Origin: Brasilonema sennae CENA114
GTDB taxonomy: Bacteria; Cyanobacteriota; Cyanobacteriia; Cyanobacteriales; Nostocaceae
Assembly (NCBI RefSeq): GCF_006968745.1
Contig: NZ_CP030118.1
Span: 6,282,284-6,346,283, forward strand
Direction of reading: 5' to 3'
Length of the DNA: 64,000 bases
Shown here: positions 54,501 to 62,057 of the stretch, in pieces
Position numbering within the stretch: position 1 is the first letter of the stretch
Layout of the letters: each line of letters begins with the position of its first letter
Made by a program: the position numbers and the translations under genes
Notes under the pieces: model-generated
Databases searched by the model: none
What the model was told of the DNA's origin: nothing
What the model saw: the letters and a program-made list of their open reading frames with translations, nothing else

Positions 54501-55053
54501 GTTTGCGATTGTGCTGGTTTACTGCTTAATGGTAGTGAACTTCCAATCCTGGCTTGATCCCCTGATTATCATGATGGCACTACCAAGTGCCTTGGCTGGT
54601 ATTGTCTGGATGCTGTTTGTCACTCACACCACCTTCAGTGTCCCTTCGTTAATGGGTGCAATTATGAGTATAGGTGTAGCGACATCAAACAGTATTCTAA
54701 TGATTACTTTTGCTAATGACCAGCGTTTTGAAGGGCAAAATGCTTATAAAGCAGCCCAGGCAGCGGGTTACACGCGGTTACGTCCTGTGCTGATGACTGC
54801 CTTAGCGATGCTCATTGGTATGATCCCAATGTCTCTTGGTCTTGGTGAAGGTGGTGAACAGAATGCACCCTTAGGTCGTGCTGTGATTGGCGGCTTGTCG
54901 GCTGCAACAGTCGCTACTCTCATCTTTGTACCTGTTGTATACAGCATATTACGGCGTCAACAACCTCGTCGTTTTGATGAGGATGATGAGGATTTAACTC
55001 TGGTGGATAAGCATACCGCATACTCCTTGTCATCATCCCAAGGTAAGTCTTGA
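51553..55053 (+). CDS. RND efflux transporter permease (AcrB/MMPL-HAE1 type)
   Basis: The start at 51553 has GGGGG seven bases upstream and gives 1166 residues; the ATG at 51523 adds ten residues without a site. This proton-driven inner-membrane pump has the RND layout. TM1 is near 10-30, followed by a porter domain (FPSINIPVVSVVWTYTGTTPEEM). TM2-6 carry VGILVDDATVEIENIHRNL in TM4, with the Asp pair of the proton relay. A second porter half and TM7-12 follow. Between TM6 and TM7 (residues about 492-594) is a hydrophilic, His/Asn/Asp-rich insert absent from usual family members. The adaptor gene follows at 55519 on the same strand. Substrates are unknown. Confidence 0.95.
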   Translation: MWIVKIALRLPYTFVIAALMIVILGVVTIFGTPVDIFPSINIPVVSVVWTYTGTTPEEMAQRIVTISERAMTTTVGDIEHIESQSLSGVSVVKVFFQPNADIASAVAQITSVSQTILRPLPPGITPPFIIQYNASSVPIIQMSVSSQSLPEQALNDYATNFVRTQLATVQGASVPLPYGGKPRQIMVDIDPQAMLAKGVSAQDVTNAVSAQNLVLPAGNMKIGTRDFAVRINNSPDVVAGLNDLPIKQVNGTVIYIRDVAQVRDGFAVQSNVVRQNGRRSSLLSILKSGSASTIDVIDRVKKALPRIQSTMPPGLNLSFLFDQSIFVKASIEGVLKEGLIAATLTALMILIFLGSWRSTVIVAVSIPLSMLVSIIVMSRLGQTFNIMTLGGMSLAVGILVDDATVEIENIHRNLAQGKPIKRAILDGAQQIATPALVATLCICIVFVPVVFLSGVAKYLFVPLAMAVVFAMLASYLLSRTVVPTMASYLLPYEADLHREESQAHNDHGDRHNIDDSQVQDHNRNGDRHNIDSPVQNNGRDNYNTHSPIEIHDLRSAQQRSYRPDNHNTDSSVQNNGHDNHHQTSEHTTQKTQPVKKDWIWRLHEKFNRQFEKFRNWYYNVLTSALNYRSIVFVVFGAFIVSAGVLLPFVGQDFFPDVDGGQFSLHVRALPGTRLEETEKIVSQVESVIRQTVPKDNLALILDNIGLPNSGINLTYGYNGATIGPADADILVSLKEAGSTFSYIKQLRPKLKATFPSYTFFFEPADIVTQILNFGLPAAVDVQISGPVQNSKKNFEIAKQIEARMTRVPGAVDVHMQQVIDAPELRLDVDRTQAQQLGLTQRDVANSVLTSLSSSGQAAVNQWLDPKKGVSYTLAVQVPQYKIDSIDSLKNTPIGNGQTAPQVLDNLATVRRDTVMQVVNHYNIQQVYDIYANSSGRDLGGVARDVDKIIADYKKKLPRGSQITVRGQVQTMNSSFLGLGLGLVFAIVLVYCLMVVNFQSWLDPLIIMMALPSALAGIVWMLFVTHTTFSVPSLMGAIMSIGVATSNSILMITFANDQRFEGQNAYKAAQAAGYTRLRPVLMTALAMLIGMIPMSLGLGEGGEQNAPLGRAVIGGLSAATVATLIFVPVVYSILRRQQPRRFDEDDEDLTLVDKHTAYSLSSSQGKS

Positions 55054-55063
55054 ACAGGGGTAA

Positions 55064-55113
55064 GGGGCAGCAGGTTACGTTCGGAACTTCCGAACGTAAC
55101 CTGCCTTGTCAAG
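55064..55113. repeat. Hairpin element with conserved flanks, copy 1
   Basis: A 16-bp perfect inverted repeat (CAGGTTACGTTCGGAA at 55071-55086 and its complement at 55088-55103) is framed by GGGGCAG and CTGCCTTGTCAA. The same frame surrounds a different palindrome at 61931-61982. It lies just after the RND permease stop. Confidence 0.8.
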
Positions 55114-55228
55114 ATTATGGGGATTCACACCCTAGCCAGTTGGCAACAGTGTATGGGGTGTGTAGGCTTGTACTTGAACGTTGCCCTATACCCCCACACT
55201 CAAGCAAAAGTCTACACACTTGTGACAA

Positions 55229-55405
55229 CCTCACCTTCACTTTGAACGTAGCTAAAATTTTTCCCTCTCCTTGATAAGGAGAGCCAGTGCGTTGGGCGGC
55301 TTTGCCGACTTGTAAGCGCAAGGCGCACGCTACGCGAACGCGCAGCGTCTCCGAAGGAGATAGCACCTGGCGTGAGGGATGCCCGATAGGGCAGGGTGAG
55401 GTTCC
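55229..55405. repeat. Dispersed CTCACC palindromic repeat with inserted module
   Basis: ACCTCACC...GGGTGAGGT arms with CCCTCTCC and GGGATGCCCGATAGGGC match the 172-bp unit at 2821. An insert of about 90 bp carries GCGCAGCGTCTCCGAAGGAG, as at 31190. It lies between the RND permease and adaptor genes and adds to a 465-bp gap with no gene. Confidence 0.85.
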
Positions 55406-55518
55406 TAGGAAGCGGAGCGACGATAAGCAATTCAAATTTCAAAATTGTCAAAGCCAATAATGGTAATGAACGTAGCTACTAAATTTATACAAATTCGATA
55501 ATATGGGACAGCTTACCT

Positions 55519-56871
55519 ATGGATTCTCAACAAGAAAGGACTTCTAGACAACAAAGGCACGGTATCGGTGGAATTGGTTGGGCTATAATTGGTACTGTTT
55601 TTTTTGGTAGCTTACTAGCTATAGGTATTTTGCCCCGGTTAAGCCAAAGGTCAGAATTAGAAGCAGCAGTCAAGGAAGCAAGCACTCTACCCTCAGTCAA
55701 CGTTATGACTGCTCATCGCGCTGCTGCTACAACCAATTTGGAACTGCCTGGCAGTGTTGTAGCCCTTAACCAAACGACCATTTACGCTCGTAGTACTGGG
55801 TATTTGCGGCGGTGGTACGCAGACATTGGCGATCGCGTACAGGCTGGTCAGTTGTTGGCAGAGATTGACTCACCAGACACCGATCAGCAAGTTCTGCAAG
55901 CTAAAGCTGAGTTAGCACAAGCACAAGCCAATGTGTCTCAAACTCGTGCTAGTTTAGCTAAAGGTGTTGCTGATTTGAAGCAAGCCCGCGCTAACCTGCT
56001 ATTAGCACTTCAAAGCTGGCAACGCTGGAAAGTTCTTGTCAACCAAGGTGCAGTCGCTCAACAAGATGCAGATACAAGATATGCCACATATCAGGCTAAT
56101 TTAGCTAACGTTGAAGCAGCACAAAATACTGTTAATTCAGACTCTGCCAATGTCGAGGCAGCACAAGCTAACGTCTTTGCTAGTCGGGCAAATTTCCAAC
56201 GTTATTCTGTACTACAGTCTTATAAGAAAGTAACTGCTCCCTTTGCAGGAGTCATTACCGCACGTAACGTAAATTCAGGTGCTTTGATTACAGGAGGTAC
56301 TGGCAATACCAATACTAGCAATACCACCAGTACTAGTAATACCACTGGTACTAGCAGTACCAATACTAGCCTTTATACCATTGCTGCTTACGATGCCCTG
56401 AACGTGAATGTTTCTGTTCCACAAAGTTCATCAGCGTTAGTTCAAGCTGGTCAAACAGCACAAATTACAGTTAGAGAGTTACCACAACGAGTGTTTTCGG
56501 GTAAAGTAGTGCGTACTAGCAATGCCATAGATCCAAATACTCGCACTTTGCTGACACAGTTAGAAGTGCAGAATTTGGACGGTGCGCTGCGACCAGGGAT
56601 GTATGCCACTGTCAAATTTGCCATCAACCGCCCTAATCCTCCCTTTGTTATACCTGGTAGTGCCCTAGTAGTTAACGCCGAGGGTACTCAGGTCGCAACT
56701 GTCACCAAAAACCAGACAGTGCATTATCAAAAAGTTGGCGTTGGGCGAGATTACGGCACTGAAATAGAAATTACCTCAGGTCTGACAGGAAATGAATCGC
56801 TGATTACCACTCCTACAGTTGATGAAACAGAGGGTTTGCGCGTCCAGCCCGTCGCACAAAAAGCAAAGTAA
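55519..56871 (+). CDS. RND efflux periplasmic adaptor subunit (AcrA/HlyD type)
   Basis: This 450-residue membrane fusion protein pairs with the RND permease upstream. An N-terminal TM anchor (GWAIIGTVFFGSLLAIGIL, about 20-38) precedes the barrel-sandwich domain (ELPGSVVALNQTTIYARSTGYLRRWYADIGDRVQAGQLLAEI, read in parts). An alpha-hairpin rich in Ala/Gln follows, with repeated QANVSQTRAS/EAAQNTVNSDSANVEAAQAN. A Thr/Asn/Ser repeat loop (TGNTNTSNTTSTSNTTGTSS, about 257-280) sits inside the lipoyl-barrel junction and is encoded by near-identical ACTAGTAATACC units. The beta-barrel and membrane-proximal domains (VFSGKVVRTSNAIDPNTRTL, RPGMYATVKF) are intact. No outer-membrane channel gene is nearby. 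Confidence 0.93.
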   Translation: MDSQQERTSRQQRHGIGGIGWAIIGTVFFGSLLAIGILPRLSQRSELEAAVKEASTLPSVNVMTAHRAAATTNLELPGSVVALNQTTIYARSTGYLRRWYADIGDRVQAGQLLAEIDSPDTDQQVLQAKAELAQAQANVSQTRASLAKGVADLKQARANLLLALQSWQRWKVLVNQGAVAQQDADTRYATYQANLANVEAAQNTVNSDSANVEAAQANVFASRANFQRYSVLQSYKKVTAPFAGVITARNVNSGALITGGTGNTNTSNTTSTSNTTGTSSTNTSLYTIAAYDALNVNVSVPQSSSALVQAGQTAQITVRELPQRVFSGKVVRTSNAIDPNTRTLLTQLEVQNLDGALRPGMYATVKFAINRPNPPFVIPGSALVVNAEGTQVATVTKNQTVHYQKVGVGRDYGTEIEITSGLTGNESLITTPTVDETEGLRVQPVAQKAK

Positions 56872-56937
56872 TCTTGCACGCAGTCAGCGGAGTAATGTTG
56901 ATCTACTTAATCAAATATTGTATTAAGATTTTTGAAG

Positions 56938-56967
56938 CAGTTTGTCTTTTCAAGCCAAACTGTTTTT
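56938..56967 (+). terminator. Rho-independent terminator after the RND adaptor gene
   Basis: CAGTTTG (56938-56944) pairs with CAAACTG (56956-56962) across an 11-base loop, followed by TTTTT. It lies 66 bp after the adaptor stop. The rest of 56872-57247 shows no gene or riboswitch. Confidence 0.75.
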
Positions 56968-57247
56968 TCATGGTATTGCTAATTTATAGTGGTCTTGGCT
57001 GTGTTGAAGATCGCTTTTATGAAATGGATATCTGAGCTGCCTTTAATATAAGACACAGAAGATACCGCTCTCATAATAAAATGAGAACTAAAATCTACTT
57101 ATAGAACAAATGCACTATAGTACTACAGAAATTACTGATAAATAATAGAGAGAAATTCGATCCATCGCGTTACCAAAAGTCGAGAGTCACCAAGTCAGAA
57201 AAAAATGACTAATAACTCATGACTAATAACTCAATTAGGTAAAATTC

Positions 57248-58402
57248 ATGGCAAGAAAAGTTCGTCGCTCCCCTAAAATGCTCACTAAACCTGATAACGA
57301 AGATGAGTTCTATCACCAACCAGCAAGCATACCAGGAACCATCATTATTCCCACAGATGCTTCACCACCACAGATGACATTGATCGACTATAATACTCGC
57401 GATGTTATCCGTAAACAAATCAAAACCCCGGAAGAGTGCGCTTCTTATCTAGATACAGCATCTGTTTCTTGGGTAGAAGTCCAAGGTTTAGGGGATGAAG
57501 GCATTTTGCGAAGACTGGGAAATGTGTTTGATTTACATCCTTTAGTTCTAGAAGATATTGTCAATTTGGTAGAGCGTCCAAAAATAGAAGATTATGAAGA
57601 CCATTTGGTGATTATTTGCCGAATGGTTGTGCCAAAAGAAAAAAAATATGGATTTTATAGTGAGCAAGTGAGTCTGGTGCTAGGAAAAAATTATTTACTT
57701 ACAGTACAAGAAGAACCAGATCATGATTGCTTAGAAGGAGTGCGAGCGCGAATTTGTAACAACAAAGGTATTATCCGCAAGCGCCAAGCAGATTATTTAG
57801 CCTATAGTTTATTGGATGCAATTATCGATGGTTATTTTCCTGTTCTGGAGGATTATGGTGAGCAAATTGAAGATTTAGAAGAAGAAGTCATGCTAAATCC
57901 TTCGCGGCACACACTACAAAAAATTTATCAAATCAGGCGAGAATTGTTACAACTGCGTCGCTACATCTGGCCTCAACGGGATGCAATAAATTCTTTGATT
58001 CGCGATGGCAGTGAACTCATCAGTGAAGAAGTGAGAATTTACTTGCGAGACTGTTATGACCATACGGTGCAGGTAATGGATATGCTAGAAACTTACCGGG
58101 AACTTGCCACAGGATTGATGGATGTTTATCTTTCGGCAGTAAGTAACAAAATGAATGAAGTTATGAAGTTTTTGACTGTTATATCGTCAATTTTTATTCC
58201 CCTCACTTTTCTCGCCGGAATTTATGGTATGAATTTCAGTACGGAAAAATCGCCATTGAATATGCCTGAACTCAATTGGTATTGGGGTTATCCTATGTGT
58301 TTAGCAGTGATGGCAGTAATTGCGATTGTGCAGGTCTTATTCTTTTGGCGGAGAGGCTGGTTTAAGAATTTTTCTAAAATTAATCCTGATGCCAAAATTT
58401 GA
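57248..58402 (+). CDS. corA: Magnesium/cobalt transporter CorA
   Basis: This 384-residue inner-membrane Mg2+ channel is pentameric in the family. A large soluble N-terminal domain (DLHPLVLEDIVNLVERPKIEDYEDHLVII and EQVSLVLGKNYLLTVQE, read in parts) is followed by the long pore helix (MDVYLSAVSNKMNEVMKFLTVISSIFIPLTFLAGIYGMNF, read in parts). The selectivity motif GMN is present (YGMNF), followed by the second TM helix (GYPMCLAVMAVIAIVQVLFFW) and a basic tail. Nearest homologues of this length in cyanobacteria belong to the CorA-CmaX/ZntB-like set, so transport of Co2+ or Ni2+ cannot be excluded. It is expressed from its own gap upstream. Confidence 0.94.
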   Translation: MARKVRRSPKMLTKPDNEDEFYHQPASIPGTIIIPTDASPPQMTLIDYNTRDVIRKQIKTPEECASYLDTASVSWVEVQGLGDEGILRRLGNVFDLHPLVLEDIVNLVERPKIEDYEDHLVIICRMVVPKEKKYGFYSEQVSLVLGKNYLLTVQEEPDHDCLEGVRARICNNKGIIRKRQADYLAYSLLDAIIDGYFPVLEDYGEQIEDLEEEVMLNPSRHTLQKIYQIRRELLQLRRYIWPQRDAINSLIRDGSELISEEVRIYLRDCYDHTVQVMDMLETYRELATGLMDVYLSAVSNKMNEVMKFLTVISSIFIPLTFLAGIYGMNFSTEKSPLNMPELNWYWGYPMCLAVMAVIAIVQVLFFWRRGWFKNFSKINPDAKI

Positions 58403-58459
58403 CATGAGCACTCAGTGGAAGATAAAAAGTGAATACAAAGGAGTTTATAGACTAAAATT

Positions 58460-59170
58460 ATGGGAAACACTGACAACAATTTACTAATTTTGACGCTTTA
58501 TATAATTGGCATTAGTTACACCATCAATCAAATGATTGAGTCAATTGCCGAACAAATAAAAATAGATTTTAATAAAGCATCTGTAGACGAACAACTGAAA
58601 GAACAAAGTCTTCAAGACATGATTGGGATTAGTTTTGGGGGACTGGCAAAAACGCACGATATTGAAAAACCACAATCTTTGTCAATTAATATCGAAAATA
58701 AATCTCAGGATGTAGCAATATACGTTGATTGGGACAATTGCGCTTTTGAGGAATTTGACGGAACCTCAAAGCGAGTTATTCGGATGTCACCAGACATCAC
58801 TCGTGACTTAGGCGTGTCTCAAAGCCCCAGTCTCATTGTTCCTAAAAAAACACTAAAAGAATCAGTTTCATCTGAAAGTGTTTTCGAGTTCGATAAGTTA
58901 TCTGGAAAATACACAGCAACAAAAACCTCGATAGCCAATGTCCTCAAATGGAAAACAAGCATTATCAGGGCACAAAGAAAAGAATTTAACAGATTTATGA
59001 GCAGAAAACGTGACTTTGATTTCTCACTAGATTTAGTGTTCAGGCTAGCCGAAACAAATATTGGTATCGCTCACGGTACAAAAGCACCTCCCCTTTGCAT
59101 TGTCAAGTGTCCCTTCACTGTTAGAAAACTCCCTTGGACGTATGCCTTGCCTTGGAATCAGAGGCGGTAA
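58460..59170 (+). CDS. Hypothetical cyanobacterial protein
   Basis: This 236-residue protein belongs to no family I recognise. The first 25 residues are weakly hydrophobic (LLILTLYIIGISYTINQMI) and could be a membrane anchor. A beta-rich middle follows (LSINIENKSQDVAIYVDWDNCAFEEFDG, read in parts; RVIRMSPDITRDLG; SLIVPKKTLKESV). The C-terminal part has ANVLKWKTSIIRAQRKEFNRFM and FDFSLDLVFRLAE. The plan suggests a lipid- or membrane-tethered beta-sandwich. It is 57 bp after corA and 45 bp before rnpB on the same strand, so it may be co-transcribed with corA. Confidence 0.65.
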   Translation: MGNTDNNLLILTLYIIGISYTINQMIESIAEQIKIDFNKASVDEQLKEQSLQDMIGISFGGLAKTHDIEKPQSLSINIENKSQDVAIYVDWDNCAFEEFDGTSKRVIRMSPDITRDLGVSQSPSLIVPKKTLKESVSSESVFEFDKLSGKYTATKTSIANVLKWKTSIIRAQRKEFNRFMSRKRDFDFSLDLVFRLAETNIGIAHGTKAPPLCIVKCPFTVRKLPWTYALPWNQRR

Positions 59171-59214
59171 ACTTAAACGAGTGGTTCGGTCATTCAAAGA
59201 TTACACTGGATATT

Positions 59215-59746
59215 GGGAGAGAGTAGGCGCAGGTGGTTACAGACTAGTTTCGTTGAAACTGGTTTGAGGAAAGTCCGGGCTCCCGAAAGACCAGACTTGC
59301 TGGGTAACTCCCAGTGCGAGCGATCGCGAGGATAGTGCCACAGAAACATACCGCCCTTTTTCAGTCAACAGTCAACAGTCAACAGTCAACAGTAAACAGT
59401 GAACAGTGAACAAGGGGTGGACGAGTCCGTTTCCTACCTTATAACTGATAACTGGTAACTGATAACTGGTAACTGATAAATGGTAACTGAAGAGGGTAAG
59501 GGTGCAAAGGTGCGGTAAGAGCGCACCAGCATGATCGAGAGATCATGGCTCGGTAAACCCCGGTTGGGAGCAAGGTGAAGGAACTACGGTTGGTCTTTTA
59601 CCAGTTCCGCTCTCATAAGATCCGCTAGAGGCGTTTGGTAACAAGCGTCCCAGATAGATAACCGCCCTCTTAAATCTAGAAACGTAATATGTTACGTTTC
59701 TATAAAAGAGAACAGAACCCGGCTTACGTTCCGACTCTCTCTCTCT
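59215..59746 (+). ncRNA. rnpB: RNase P RNA (rnpB) with an internal STRR insertion
   Basis: This is the catalytic RNA of RNase P, which removes 5' leaders from tRNA precursors. The cyanobacterial type A core is clear: GGGAGAGAGTAGGCG at the 5' end, GAGGAAAGTCCGGGCTCCC (59265-59283), GAGGATAGTGCCACAGAAA, GGTAAACCCCGGTTGGGAGC, and GAACAGAACCCGGCTTACG before the 3' strand. The 5' GGGAGAGAG pairs with CTCTCTCTC at 59735-59746. About 125 bases of heptamer repeats (AGTCAAC x4, GTGAACA, then AACTGATAACTGGT units; 59363-59487) sit after ACCGCCCTTTTTC in a peripheral helix, as reported for heterocystous cyanobacteria. The ends are estimated to a few bases. Confidence 0.96.
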
Positions 59747-59832
59747 TTTTTGTCCTTTCTTATTAGTCTTTAGTCGTTTGTTAACAAGCAATGACTAAAG
59801 ACTGATCGCTTCTGACTCATGATTAATAACTA

Positions 59833-60552
59833 ATGAGCATTGCTTATCCACGCCGTCAACGACAACTCGAAAGCTTAGTCAGAAAATTAGGTCTTGAGGC
59901 AGATGCGCCGATAAAGTGGCAACTGCTGGACTTAGCGCTGACTCATCCCACTGTCTCCGAGTCAGCAAATTATGAACATTTGGAGTTTGTCGGCGATGCA
60001 GTCGTGCGATTAGTGGCTGCTATTGTTCTATGGGAAACTTATCCTAATTGTCCAGTGGGAGATTTTGCAGCTATTCGTTCGGTGTTGGTGAGCGATCGCA
60101 TTCTCGCCCAACTAGCCAGAGAATACGGCTTGGAGTTACATTTACTTGTTGCAGGCAGTGCGACTGCTGATAAAGTTGGTCAAGAGTCAAGACTGGCTGA
60201 TGCTTTTGAAGCAATTTTAGGTGCTCTTTATTTAAGTACACACAGTCTCGAACTGATCCGCTCTTGGCTAGATCCTCATTTCAAAAAACTTGCAGCAGAA
60301 ATTCGCCTCGATCCGGCTAGATTTAATTACAAAGCCGCCCTGCAAGAATGGACTCAAGCAAAGTATAAAGTCTTACCTGAATATCGAGTCATGGAAATGA
60401 ATCAACCCCAGCACATTCAAGAGCGTTTCCTGGCTGAGGTATGGCTACACGGACAAAAACTCGGTCAAGGAAAGGGACGCTCTATCAAAGCTGCCGAACA
60501 AGCTGCTGCAAAAGTTGCTTTTTTATCACTGGATAATCAGGAAAAGCCCTGA
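59833..60552 (+). CDS. rnc: Ribonuclease III
   Basis: This 239-residue double-stranded-RNA endonuclease acts in rRNA and mRNA processing. The RIII domain (1-155) has LTHPTVSESANYEHLEFVGDAVV; YEHLEFVGDAV holds the catalytic Glu/Asp signature, and ADAFEAILGALYLS carries the second Asp/Glu set. The dsRNA-binding domain (165-235) has NYKAALQEWTQAKYKVLPEY and GKGRSIKAAEQAAAKVAF. Length and motifs are normal. Position just after rnpB groups two RNA-processing genes, but an 87-bp gap with an STRR-like stretch separates them and each probably has its own promoter. Confidence 0.95.
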   Translation: MSIAYPRRQRQLESLVRKLGLEADAPIKWQLLDLALTHPTVSESANYEHLEFVGDAVVRLVAAIVLWETYPNCPVGDFAAIRSVLVSDRILAQLAREYGLELHLLVAGSATADKVGQESRLADAFEAILGALYLSTHSLELIRSWLDPHFKKLAAEIRLDPARFNYKAALQEWTQAKYKVLPEYRVMEMNQPQHIQERFLAEVWLHGQKLGQGKGRSIKAAEQAAAKVAFLSLDNQEKP

Positions 60553-60725
60553 AATAAAAAAGTAGATGATAAGCTAATGTGAGTTATCTTTTGTCTTACT
60601 CTTTCTTCTCCTGTCAGCAGACGCTACTTTGTATGCCTACAGTACGGGGCATACGGAACTGTAGCAACGGGATAAGGCTTCTGGTGGGCGTCTACGTCAT
60701 GGCTAATGACAATAACTAATGACTA

Positions 60726-61787
60726 ATGACTAAAAAAATTAAAATTGCTGTAATTGGTGTTGGACGTTGGGGCGTTCATTTGCTAAGAAATTTTTTAGAA
60801 CATCCGCAAGCAAGTGTAGTGGCGGTAGTCGATCCGAACCCAGAATGTTTGGCGGGGGTGAAACGGCAGCATAACTTAGGTGACGAAATTCTATTGACAA
60901 CAGAGTGGCAAGCAATACAGCAAGTGGAAGGTTTAGAAGCCGTTGTTATTGCCACTCCCGCCAGCACGCATTACTCCTTAATTAGCGATGCTTTGCATTG
61001 GGGTTACCACGTTTTAGCAGAAAAGCCTTTAACTCTTAACCCAGCAGAATGTCAAGAACTGTGCCAACTTGCCCAAAAACAGGAACGACACCTGATAATT
61101 GACCACACCTACTTATTTCACCCAGCAGTTGAGCAAGGGAAAGCTGTTGTACAGGCGCGTCAATTAGGTGATTTACGTTATGGTTACGCTACTCGCACTC
61201 ATTTAGGACCAGTTCGCCAAGATGTTGATGCACTCTGGGACTTAGCCATTCACGATATTGCCATCTTTAATTCTTGGCTAAATCAAATTCCAGTGAAAGT
61301 ACAAGCAACAGGTACAGTGTGGCTGCAACCAAAGCTTGCAGGGGAGCAGTCAAATTCCTCTCTAGTCCAAGGATTATCCGACCTCGTCTGGGTGACACTT
61401 ACATATCCGAACAACTTTCAAGCGTATATTCACTTATGTTGGCTTAATCCTGATAAACAACGACGACTAGGAGTTGTTGGAAATCTTGGCAGTCTGATTT
61501 TTGATGAAATGTCTCGTACTTCACCTTTGACGATACTGCACGGCGAGTTTGAGGTGCAAGAAAATCGATTTATTCCTGTGAATCAGAAGCAACAAGTGCT
61601 GGAAATAGAAACAGGTGAACCATTAGGGCGAGTGTGCAATCACTTTATCACTTGTGTGCTTGAAAATAGTCCCTCCAAAGTGTCCTCTGGTAAGGTAGGC
61701 ACGCAGTTGGTGCAAATTCTTGCTGCTTTGACAGAATCTCTTAATAATGGTGGCAAGCCTGTTTTTCTTGATCCAAATGAAGACTGA
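60726..61787 (+). CDS. Gfo/Idh/MocA family oxidoreductase
   Basis: This 353-residue NAD(P)-dependent dehydrogenase is of the sugar/inositol-dehydrogenase superfamily. The Rossmann domain (1-125) has IAVIGVGRWGVHLLRNF, the GxGxxG dinucleotide site, and VVIATPASTHYSLISDAL then VLAEKPLTLNPAEC with the EKP motif (catalytic Lys). The C-terminal domain has DHTYLFHPAV, DALWDLAIHDIAIFNSWL (His of the active site) and HLCWLNPDKQRRLGVVGN. Members with this IHDIAIF motif often act on nucleotide-sugar or pseudaminic-type substrates; the exact substrate cannot be told. It is a stand-alone gene 173 bp after rnc. Confidence 0.9.
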   Translation: MTKKIKIAVIGVGRWGVHLLRNFLEHPQASVVAVVDPNPECLAGVKRQHNLGDEILLTTEWQAIQQVEGLEAVVIATPASTHYSLISDALHWGYHVLAEKPLTLNPAECQELCQLAQKQERHLIIDHTYLFHPAVEQGKAVVQARQLGDLRYGYATRTHLGPVRQDVDALWDLAIHDIAIFNSWLNQIPVKVQATGTVWLQPKLAGEQSNSSLVQGLSDLVWVTLTYPNNFQAYIHLCWLNPDKQRRLGVVGNLGSLIFDEMSRTSPLTILHGEFEVQENRFIPVNQKQQVLEIETGEPLGRVCNHFITCVLENSPSKVSSGKVGTQLVQILAALTESLNNGGKPVFLDPNED

Positions 61788-61930
61788 AATTCTACGGTTT
61801 TTGGGCAGCACGGCTACAATACTTTTCTTAATTTGCCGGATGACCGAGACAATTTTAGATTTTAGATTTTGGATTTTGGATTAAAATCTAGAATCTAAAA
61901 AAGGGTTTCAAGCCCCTGTCTTACAGATAT

Positions 61931-61982
61931 GGGGCGGCACGTTTCGGGTAAGAAGCTTCTTACCCGAAAGCTGCCTTGTCAA
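61931..61982. repeat. Hairpin element with conserved flanks, copy 2
   Basis: A 28-bp perfect palindrome at 61942-61969 (half-site TTTCGGGTAAGAAG) is framed by GGGGCGGCAC and CTGCCTTGTCAA, the same frame as the element at 55064. Around it lie ATTTTAGATTTTGGATT-type repeats (61851-61885) and their inverse (61982-62012). The gap 61788-62057 has no gene. Confidence 0.8.
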
Positions 61983-62057
61983 TCTAAAATTTAAAATCCA
62001 AAATCCAAAATTCAGTGACTGCGTAGCGTAGCTGTGGAAGTATCAAAACTTTGCATT

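Noticed and set aside
56970..57247. Mg2+ riboswitch (M-box) before corA
   Set aside because: None of the conserved M-box segments could be found.
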